Shown piece after piece: positions 1 to 7,200 of a stretch of DNA of 24,485 nucleotides. The notes below the pieces were generated by a model. The model was not told the DNA's origin and ran no database searches. It saw only the letters and a list, made by a program, of their open reading frames with translations. This stretch comes from a virus: IMG/VR virus record IMGVR_UViG_3300035698_012721, positions 1-24,485 of that record; one strand, written 5' to 3'. A program made the translations under genes and the position numbers. Each line of letters opens with the position of its first letter. Position 1 is the stretch's first letter.

Positions 1-1293
1 AGTTACAGCTCCAGAAAAAGTAGTTGCTTGTGCACTATCAATATGCATTGCAAGAGTAGCATTTGTATATAAACTAAAGTCATGACTCACAGTTGCTTCC
101 ATCCATGTCCCTACTGGATAACCTCCACCTGATAAATTAAGTCTAGTCCCTGGCTCAAGAGTAAAGTTTCTTTCAGCTCCAGCAATATTAGATGTGCCAA
201 ACATTGTATAACCACCAATTCTACATCCCCATGACTGTGTTGAACCAGGTGATGCTGCAAACAAATATACACTTGGGCTATAATATAGCTTCGCACCCAT
301 ATCAAGATGTAAATCTATTGATTCAAGATAAAGCTTATCTGTATTTAAACTAGCTACCCTAGCAGTATTAGAATAAAAATCTAATGTATCTGTTCTTCCC
401 GCAAGATCAGCATATATACCAGTATCACCATCACCCCATAAAATAGCTTTTGTACCTGCAAGAGTTATACTATCTGTTGAATATAATCCAGCCATTGTAA
501 AATATTCAGTTTCTTTTAACTTAGCAGATGTAACCGCATCATCATCCAATTTAGCAGTAGTAATATTACCATCTGCAATCTTACCTACTGTTACTGCACC
601 AGATCCTATTTTTCCAGCTGTTACAGCTAAATCTGCTAACTTAGGAGTTGTTACAGATCCATCTGCAATTGTTCCTGTAGTCAAAAGAAAAATATTAGAA
701 TCAAGAGATAGAAACTCCCTATCATCTACATTTGCAGTAATGACTAAACCTGCTCTTGATACATATCCTATATATACACAATCAGAAGATAATCCTACTT
801 TAGTATCAGATAACTCTAAATCATATCCATCTTCCCATTTATAAAAAAGTCTTTTCCCAGTTATAGGATGTAAAGAATAATTTGTAGGGTTGGTAGTTGT
901 ATTACTATCACAATACAAAAGATATTTCATCCCTATATACTTTGTATCACCATCAGCAATAGGAATATCTGTACATCCTACAGATTTAGGAGTTGGAGTA
1001 GTTCCACCTACTCCATCATCAGTTACTTCATCTGGATCTGTAGAATCATATTCTACTGTAGCATCAGAAATCTCAAAACGTTCTCCAGCTTTATAAGCTA
1101 TACCAGTTCCAATATTGAAAGTACCATCACCATTATCAGTAATTTCAAAAGGTGTACCTGTCTGTTGATAAACAATACCATCAGTAAAACACTCATCCAT
1201 TCTTTCTTTAATAGCTTCTTCTTTAGAAGTTTGCATCCATTCTAAATTATCTACTAATATTTCTTGACCATCATTAACTGGAAAACGTTTCAT
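1..1293 (-). CDS. Second tail fibre, paralogue of the preceding one (partial, C-terminus off the window)
   Basis: ATG at 1293 with AGGAG seven bases upstream (1301-1305, overlapping the TAG of the previous gene). The frame stays open for all 431 codons to the window edge. The first 200 residues match the neighbouring fibre throughout (MKRFPVNDGQEILVDN, EEAIKERMDE, SLHPITGKRLFY, SSDCVYIGYVSRAG). The stalk here has five decapeptide repeats (residues 211-260) instead of eleven. The following part (STDSITLAGTKAILWGDGDT, IYADLAGRTDTLDFYS, KLYYSPSVYLFAAS) is beta-rich and unlike the first fibre, consistent with a different receptor-binding tip. Whether it also ends in an S74 chaperone cannot be seen. 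It was probably formed by duplication of the first fibre's N-terminal region or by domain exchange. Confidence 0.85.
   Translation of the reverse strand, partial: MKRFPVNDGQEILVDNLEWMQTSKEEAIKERMDECFTDGIVYQQTGTPFEITDNGDGTFNIGTGIAYKAGERFEISDATVEYDSTDPDEVTDDGVGGTTPTPKSVGCTDIPIADGDTKYIGMKYLLYCDSNTTTNPTNYSLHPITGKRLFYKWEDGYDLELSDTKVGLSSDCVYIGYVSRAGLVITANVDDREFLSLDSNIFLLTTGTIADGSVTTPKLADLAVTAGKIGSGAVTVGKIADGNITTAKLDDDAVTSAKLKETEYFTMAGLYSTDSITLAGTKAILWGDGDTGIYADLAGRTDTLDFYSNTARVASLNTDKLYLESIDLHLDMGAKLYYSPSVYLFAASPGSTQSWGCRIGGYTMFGTSNIAGAERNFTLEPGTRLNLSGGGYPVGTWMEATVSHDFSLYTNATLAMHIDSAQATTFSGAVT
514..663 (-). repeat. Five 30-bp coding repeats in the second fibre
   Basis: Residues 211-260 read DGSVTTPKLA, DLAVTAGKIG, SGAVTVGKIA, DGNITTAKLD, DDAVTSAKLK: the same ten-residue unit as in the first fibre, in register with it at residue 211, but five copies instead of eleven. 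Confidence 0.85.
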
Positions 1294-1303
1294 TTATTTT
1301 CTC

Positions 1304-3136
1304 CTAATTATCTTTTCCTTCTAATTCTTTAACTCTACCATTTAAATCTTTTACTAGTTCACAAAGATAAGCTATTACAGAATTATGTGTAGCATCATAA
1401 CCATTTTTTTCAGTCATCCTAATATATGGAAACTGCTTAAATTTTTCTTTATTCTTATCATTTAAAATATAGCCTAATCTTTTTATACTTTTCTCATCTT
1501 CTGTTTTATACCTATAAGAAGCAAGTCTAGGTAAACATCCATAATCTAATTTACCTTTATAATATTCAATATCTTTCTTTATAGAATACTTACTGACTGA
1601 AGGATATCCTGCTGCCCATACATCATCATAATAATTAACTGAATCTCCTACATCATGAATATTTGGTGTATTTGTAATAACATCACCTTGAACTTGTATG
1701 TTTCCATAAAAAGTTGTATCTTGCACACTATCTATCTTTATAGCTTCTACACTACCTGTAAAAATAGATATTGTATTTGCTGCAGAAAGATTAAGGTAAT
1801 TTGCTCCTGTAGGTTCTAAGAATAGTTTTGCACCTGATGCAACCCCAACTCCCCAAACTGTCTTATCCATATAAAAGACTTGTGATCCATCAACATAAAA
1901 ATCAATTTGTGTTGGCAAACTTGAAACTATGTAAGTATTTCCAACATTTAAATAAAGCTTTTTAGTTGCAGTAATCTTTACATCTAAAGTACTATCAAAC
2001 TCTATACTTGTAGTACTTATCTGTACAGATTCATTATTATTTATATATAAACTCATCGTATCTACTGCATTTGAAACTATATAAGTATCTAAATCACTAT
2101 GAAGATATAAACGTTTTGCAGTTGTTACTTTGATATGTCCAGTAGAAATAAGTCCAGCTACTGTATATTCTTCTGTTTCATCTAACTTAGCAGCAGTAAC
2201 TGCATCATCTTCTAACTTTATTGTTGTAACAGCTGCAATACCTATTTTACCTGTAGTAACAGCTAAATCACCTATTTTTCCTTCTGTAACAGAAAGTGCA
2301 GCTATTTTAGTTTCTGTTACTGCACTTGCAACAATTTTTCCCGCTGTTACAGCATTCGAAGCAATTTTATCAGCTGTTACTGCATCATTTATTATTTGTG
2401 TAACTCCTACTGCACTTGCTGCAATTTTTGCTGTAGTTACAGCAGTACTAGCTATCTTAGCTGTAGATACTGCAAGATCAGCTATCTTAGCTGTAGATAC
2501 TGCACCATCTACTAAATTAATTGTAGCTGTTAATATTGTATCAGAATTTAAAGATAATGCATCCTGACTTGCTATACTAAATATTATAATTGCTCCTGCT
2601 CTTGTTGCATAACCTATATAAACACAATCAGAAGAAAGTGCTACTTTAGTATCAGCTAATTCAATCTCATACCCATCTTTCCAACTATAAAAAAATCTCT
2701 TTCCTGTGTTTGGATGTAAAGAATAATTAATAGGAGTTGTAGGAGTACCACTATTAGCATACAATAAATATTTTATCCCTATATATTTTGTAGCTCCATC
2801 AGTTATCGGTATACTCTGAGAACCAGTCGATTTAGGTGTTGGTGTTGTACTACTTAAACCATCACTAGTTGTTTCATCAGGATTATCAGCATCATAAGTC
2901 ACAAGAGAAGAAATCTCTATTCTTTCTCCACTCTTATAAGCTACACCAATTCCAACTGTAAAAGTATCATCTCCATTATCAGATAATTCAAAAGGAGTAG
3001 ATCCTGCTACAAGCAAAATACCATCTGTAAAAAGATCGTCCATTCTTTCTTTAATAGCTTCTTCTTTGGCTGTTTGAAGCCATTCCATATTATCTACTAT
3101 TATCTCTTGACCATCATGTAAGGGTAGTCTTTTCAC
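1304..3136 (-). CDS. Tail fibre with decapeptide-repeat stalk and S74 chaperone domain
   Basis: Receptor-binding fibre of 610 residues. Residues 1-200 form a domain shared with the next gene (KRLPLHDGQEIIVDN, EEAIKERMDD, TTPTPKSTG, NYSLHPNTGKR, SSDCVYIGY), probably the virion attachment end. Residues 211-320 are eleven consecutive ten-residue repeats (pattern xAVTTAKIxx). Beta repeats then occur (AKRLYLHSDLDTYIVSNAVD, KKLYLNVGNTYIVSS). The C-terminus (about 500-610) looks like the S74 intramolecular chaperone: SKYSIKKDI with S515 and K520 at the catalytic Ser-Lys places, RLGYILND, and a terminal coiled segment (HNSVIAYLCELVKDLNGRVK). The chaperone is expected to fold the trimer and cleave itself off. 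The start is GTG at 3136, with GAGGT six bases upstream. The ASP-x-ARG of the usual motif is replaced by K-Y-S, so autocleavage is uncertain. Confidence 0.8.
   Translation of the reverse strand: MKRLPLHDGQEIIVDNMEWLQTAKEEAIKERMDDLFTDGILLVAGSTPFELSDNGDDTFTVGIGVAYKSGERIEISSLVTYDADNPDETTSDGLSSTTPTPKSTGSQSIPITDGATKYIGIKYLLYANSGTPTTPINYSLHPNTGKRFFYSWKDGYEIELADTKVALSSDCVYIGYATRAGAIIIFSIASQDALSLNSDTILTATINLVDGAVSTAKIADLAVSTAKIASTAVTTAKIAASAVGVTQIINDAVTADKIASNAVTAGKIVASAVTETKIAALSVTEGKIGDLAVTTGKIGIAAVTTIKLEDDAVTAAKLDETEEYTVAGLISTGHIKVTTAKRLYLHSDLDTYIVSNAVDTMSLYINNNESVQISTTSIEFDSTLDVKITATKKLYLNVGNTYIVSSLPTQIDFYVDGSQVFYMDKTVWGVGVASGAKLFLEPTGANYLNLSAANTISIFTGSVEAIKIDSVQDTTFYGNIQVQGDVITNTPNIHDVGDSVNYYDDVWAAGYPSVSKYSIKKDIEYYKGKLDYGCLPRLASYRYKTEDEKSIKRLGYILNDKNKEKFKQFPYIRMTEKNGYDATHNSVIAYLCELVKDLNGRVKELEGKDN
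2177..2506 (-). repeat. Eleven 30-bp coding repeats (10-residue units) in the fibre stalk
   Basis: Residues 211-320 of the S74 fibre are exactly eleven ten-residue units, from GAVSTAKIAD to DAVTAAKLDE, with no spacer. The core is (A/S)V(S/T)xxKI; the fourth (GVTQI) and eighth to ninth units are diverged. The period is 30 bp with strongly similar but not identical DNA. Confidence 0.85.
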
Positions 3137-3138
3137 TT

Positions 3139-3759
3139 TTATACCTCTTCAAAATGTACCCAATCTGGATTTTTAAAATCAGCCCCACAACGTAAACCTA
3201 AATCTCTTCCAATCTGAGCAAGTTCTTCATAATCAGGTACTTCATTATTATTAACATTTACTTTAGTCCAAATAGGTTTGCCTTCATATAAAACAGCTAT
3301 ATCAAAAGCTGTTACTAAACCTCCAGGACGTTTAGGAATATGTTTACTCTTATGAGTCCAAGTAACTTTGTAAGAATTTTCTTTTTCACTTATTAAATAC
3401 ATACCTGCTTGTTTTCTTAAATTATTTGTTTTTGCAAAACTTTCTCTTCCTTGAGCAAATAAAGCTCTTTGCATTAACTTTGTTCTGTCTGTACAAGTAA
3501 CTATAATAGGAATACCAATACCTAAAGCTCTACGATAAAACTCTTTTAATTTTTCATAAAGTGTAGGAGTTAAGCTATTTAAACTAACTCTCTTTAATGC
3601 AGTAATTTCTAATTCAATGATTGCTTCTTTAAATACAAGTTTCTCTTCTACAACAGGCACAACAATCTTTTCTTTTGGTTCAAGAGAAGGTAAAGGTTTA
3701 AATTTTTCTTTTCTAAACAAGTTTTTTATCCACTCAATAATCTTAGTAATATTTATCAC
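3139..3759 (-). CDS. Endolysin, M15-family L-Ala-D-Glu or D-Ala-D-Ala type peptidase
   Basis: Peptidoglycan peptidase of 206 residues (215 if started at ATG 3786). In 215-residue numbering, zinc ligand signatures are SKH (H149), TAFDI (D162) and the C-terminal DWVHFEE (H211), matching the SxH...AxD...HxE layout of VanY/CwlK-like M15 enzymes. Between H149 and D162 there are 12 residues, about six more than the compact SxHxxGxAxD motif. GTG at 3759 is chosen because AGGAGG lies eight bases before it; the alternative ATG gives MFGIEEVRV in front. No signal peptide or separate cell-wall binding domain is seen, so release depends on the holin. The N-terminal 70 residues (basic, Pro-rich) are not assigned. 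Substrate bond is inferred from the family, not proven. Confidence 0.85.
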   Translation of the reverse strand: MINITKIIEWIKNLFRKEKFKPLPSLEPKEKIVVPVVEEKLVFKEAIIELEITALKRVSLNSLTPTLYEKLKEFYRRALGIGIPIIVTCTDRTKLMQRALFAQGRESFAKTNNLRKQAGMYLISEKENSYKVTWTHKSKHIPKRPGGLVTAFDIAVLYEGKPIWTKVNVNNNEVPDYEELAQIGRDLGLRCGADFKNPDWVHFEEV

Positions 3760-3767
3760 TACCCTTA

Positions 3768-3773
3768 CCTCCT
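3768..3773 (-). promoter_or_regulatory. Ribosome binding site deciding the endolysin start
   Basis: AGGAGG on the minus strand lies eight bases before GTG at 3759 and inside the reading frame that begins at ATG 3786. The ATG at 3786 has no good site upstream. The consensus site therefore supports the GTG start. Confidence 0.7.
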
Positions 3774-3785
3774 CTATCCCAAACA

Positions 3786-4139
3786 TTAATCAACCACAAT
3801 TTCTGAAACAGGTATACCCAATTTGTCAGCAATAGGCTTTAAAATCTTAATAAGCTTATTGTGCAAAACGTCATCTGCTTTAGTCTTAGTCCATTTAACA
3901 ATAGTCCTAGCAAGCGTGTATATACCTGCAAGTATACCACTAATCACCATTATCTTAACCATCAATGCATCAGGAATAAAACCCCATAGATTCAGAATAA
4001 TAGGTACAGCTTGTGACAATACTGCAAGCCAAAATTCACTTGTCCAAATGCCTTTAGAATTCATTTTTGTCTCCTTAATTTTTTTAATTAGCTTTTTAAT
4101 AGATAAAAAAGCTTTAATGTACATCCACCACTTCTTCAT
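3786..4139 (-). CDS. Holin, with two candidate starts
   Basis: Small membrane protein (117 residues) next to the endolysin, expected to open the inner membrane for lysis. Two hydrophobic segments are visible at about 37-55 (WLAVLSQAVPIILNLWGFI) and 58-81 (ALMVKIMVISGILAGIYTL then ARTIV), followed by a charged C-terminal tail. The sequence around IWTSEFWLAVLSQA resembles several phage holin families. The ATG at 4139 has AAGGAGG (4144-4150) four bases upstream. A second in-frame ATG at 4064 (residue 26) has AAGGAG (4071-4076) six bases upstream and would give a 92-residue form lacking the basic leader MKKWWMYIKAFLSIKKLIKK. The leader is strongly positive, like antiholin N-termini. Its stop overlaps an upstream alternative start of the endolysin as TAATG. 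Confidence 0.7.
   Translation of the reverse strand: MKKWWMYIKAFLSIKKLIKKIKETKMNSKGIWTSEFWLAVLSQAVPIILNLWGFIPDALMVKIMVISGILAGIYTLARTIVKWTKTKADDVLHNKLIKILKPIADKLGIPVSEIVVD
4071..4076 (-). promoter_or_regulatory. Internal ribosome binding site for the short holin form
   Basis: AAGGAG followed by ACAAAA and ATG (4064) inside the holin frame. This near-consensus site at six-base spacing is unlikely by chance immediately before an in-frame ATG that starts a two-segment holin of usual size. Confidence 0.65.
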
Positions 4140-4257
4140 TTTACCTCCTTTTTATTGTAGTATCAAAACATTACTTTCTACCTCAGTACTAACTCCACTT
4201 CTTCATTTTACCTCCTTTTTATTGAAGCATCAAAACATTACTTTCTACCTCAGTACT
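4128..4257. repeat. 67-bp tandem direct duplication at the adhesin-holin junction
   Basis: Copy 1 begins at 4128 and copy 2 at 4195, with period 67. Over the 63 bases of 4128-4190 and 4195-4257 I count two mismatches. Each copy, on the minus strand, contains the adhesin C-terminus coding (STEVESNVL, then M or I, L, Q, stop), AAGGAGG, and ATGAAGAAGTGG. Copy 2 supplies the real adhesin end and copy 1 supplies the real holin start. Confidence 0.95.
4189..4206 (-). CDS. Five-codon decoy/leader ORF (MKKWS) before the holin
   Basis: The duplication places an ATG with a perfect copy of the holin Shine-Dalgarno (AAGGAGG, 4211-4217; four bases TAAA before ATG) just after the adhesin stop. It reads ATGAAGAAGTGGAGTTAG, the first four codons of the holin, and then stops, 67 bases upstream of the holin ATG and out of frame with it. 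It could act as a translated leader that engages ribosomes before the lysis genes, or be an inert duplication scar. Translation is plausible from the strong site; a function is conjecture. Confidence 0.5.
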   Translation of the reverse strand: MKKWS

Positions 4258-7200
4258 ACTACCACTTTCATAACCTAATAAACCATTATTAAAAATATTT
4301 GTTGCTTCTGCAGAAGTTAAGACTCTTTTAAATACTGCAACCTCATCAAAATAACCATTTACAAATCCAGTTTGCCCTATATCCATACATCCTATTCTTA
4401 TAACATTATCAGTCATTCCTGAATAACTAAAACCACTTGAACTTACTAATGTTCCAGTAGTACTATTAAGATATATAGCAGCAGAATTAGTAGCTGTATT
4501 CCACGTAAAAACAACATGATTCCAAATGCTGTTAAATTCAAAGACTGATGTCTCAAACTGATAGTTTCCACTCCCATCATCCACAACAATAGCTATACCA
4601 TCATCAGTACCATTTCTACATATTCTAAATTCATCATCCATATATATAAAAGTATAGTAATCATTTGAAGGTGATACATCTTGCCTAAACCAAAAACATA
4701 CAGAAAAACTTGAATCTGTTACATTTGTAGCAGTAGAAAGAGTTATATAATCATCTACACCATCAAAAAGGAAATTTCCTGTAGAATAAATACCTGGAAC
4801 AGTTACATTTGTATAATTAGGTTCACCTGCTGCTTTTAGTGCTCCATCAAGACTATTTTTTGATTGATCTATTGTAGGATTTACATCTTGATCCATAGGA
4901 TATGCAAATAAGCAATCTGCATCTTGTGTATAATTAGGACTAGGATAATTAGGAACAGGTATGGGTACAGTAACAGTATCAGAAGTAGAACCAATTGCTG
5001 TCCACCAACCATCAGGTAAAAGCATTTCATAAGTCTCTATATCAGACTGACCAAACCATTTAGCTACCCACCAAAATTTGTCTCCGAATTGACTCATTGT
5101 AGCAAAACCCTCTGCATAATATTCATCAAAAACATTATACATATGACCTAATCTCCAAACAGTAGGATTTGTTACATCCTTATCAACTAACTCTATCATA
5201 AGTAATTGATTATCTCCCCAAGCAGCTGGATAAGAAGAAGCAGGAGATTTATAAGTAGATACTAAATTCCATCCAGGAGTAGATTCAGGCATTCTTGCAA
5301 AGTGAAATCCATTACCATATCCCATATCAGGATGTTCAAACATTCTAATATCTCCTCTCATTACATCCCACCTTGTATCCCACGCATCCCCACCAGTTTG
5401 AATATCTGTAGCTTCTAACCAATCTGTTTTATTATTCTGAAATACATACATTAAATTACCATCGTAATCCCAACCCCAGCCACCATGAGTCTGATCAGGT
5501 GCAACTTTTTGAGGATTTGTAAAATCTAGATCCCATACATATACCCCATCAAATAATGTACCTATATCTAATCCTAAATCACCATCATCATAAGCTGAAT
5601 CATCCCAAGCAAAAGCAAGCAAAAGTAAACATCTACTTCCATCAGGAGACATATCTACCATATTAGGTGTAGGTAATTTTGATCTACCACCCCCTAAAGC
5701 TAGATAATCTGCATAATCTAAGGTACCTAAAATAGTATCAGTTTGTTTGTCATATGTTATAATAGCATGCATAGCATTAGTACCATTAAGATAAGGACCT
5801 TTAACCATCCAACACCAATACCTACCAGATTCATCACAATCACCTTCTACATCATTATGAATTATTCCCTGAGAAGGAAATTCAACAGAAAAATCATGTA
5901 CAGTTGTCGCAGTATCTGTTACTATATTCCACTCCATAAAAGACATACCATTTACAAGGTAAATTAAATCAGGATCAACTTTACTCCACCTTAATTCAGA
6001 ACTTTCTTGAGTATTTATAGATTGATTAGGTACACCATCAATAGTTGTCTTAGCAGGAAAAACCATAATAAGTTCATAAGTTATAGCATTATATAATAAA
6101 GAATCTGGATTTCCTACAGTTTTTTGAAATATTAAACGAGTTCCATCACAATTAAGAGGAGACCATCTACTATATATAGGTACAGCCATATCACTACCTG
6201 CATCACTTGCTTCAGTAACCCTAGAAAAAGTTGTATTAAATGTTGAATCTTTCCTGGATTCAAATAAATCAGGGTATCCAGAAGACTCATTTACAATGTA
6301 ATGAGTCTCAGTTACATTATAATCAAAAACTTCAACAGTTGGAGTAACAAAAGTTTCTGAACTTATTATATTAGTATAGGCTGTAGTTATAGCATCTCCA
6401 TTATATCCTCTTACTCTTATAAAATAAACAGAACTACCAAATAATCCTGTAAAAGTATAATTCTGACTTGCAACATTATTTGTAGAAACATTAGTAGAGA
6501 AAGATGCATCATCTGCAATTATAGCATCATAATTCGTTCCACCATTCCCCGTCCAAGTTACAGTCATACTCGAATATCCTACATCACTTACAGTTAATCC
6601 TGTAGGAGCATTAGCAAAGGTATATAATGATATAACATTAGATGAATCAGAATTTCCTTCTGTTACATATGCAACTACATAATATTGAAATAAAGTATTA
6701 TCATCTAAACCACTCTGATTCCAAGTTAGAGTATCAGCAGCTAATGTCTGCATAATACCACCTGTTGAACTATATACTTTAAATCCATCTTCACCTGTTA
6801 CATTATCCCAAGACCATGCAATACTTCCTGTACTTTGAACAACACCAGCAAAATTTGTAGGTGCATCAGGAAAAGGATTTGCTACTGTGGTTGTAGAAAC
6901 AGAAGAAGTAAATATTGTATAGACTGTATCTCCATTATATCCTCTTACCTTCCACCAATAAGTAGTCAACTCTAATAAACTAGCAAATGTAGTTGTCTGC
7001 TCACTCAAAGTATAAGTAGTTATAGTTGTTGAAAAATCTGTTGTTGTATCCATTATTATCTGATAACCTGTTCCATCACCAGACCAAGATAATGTAGCAC
7101 TTGAATAAAATACATCTACTATACTTAAACTAGTTGGAACATTAGCAAAAGTATATTTTAATATAGCACTAGAAGCAGAAGATTCTCCCTGTTCATCCCA

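Noticed and set aside
2177-2506. Regular 30-bp repeats that could suggest a CRISPR array
   Set aside because: They are contiguous without spacers, diverge like coding repeats and encode a ten-residue unit inside a fibre gene.
2130-2567. Plus-strand open frame of 145 codons
   Set aside because: It is the antisense shadow of the fibre stalk repeats; low-complexity composition and no ribosome site.
1-3136. Diversity-generating retroelement acting on the paralogous fibres
   Set aside because: No reverse transcriptase, template repeat or adenine-specific variability is visible in the window; the paralogues differ by ordinary divergence.
3823-4278. Plus-strand open frame of 151 codons over the holin and duplication
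   Set aside because: Antisense to the holin and adhesin end, with no ribosome site; all neighbours run the other way.
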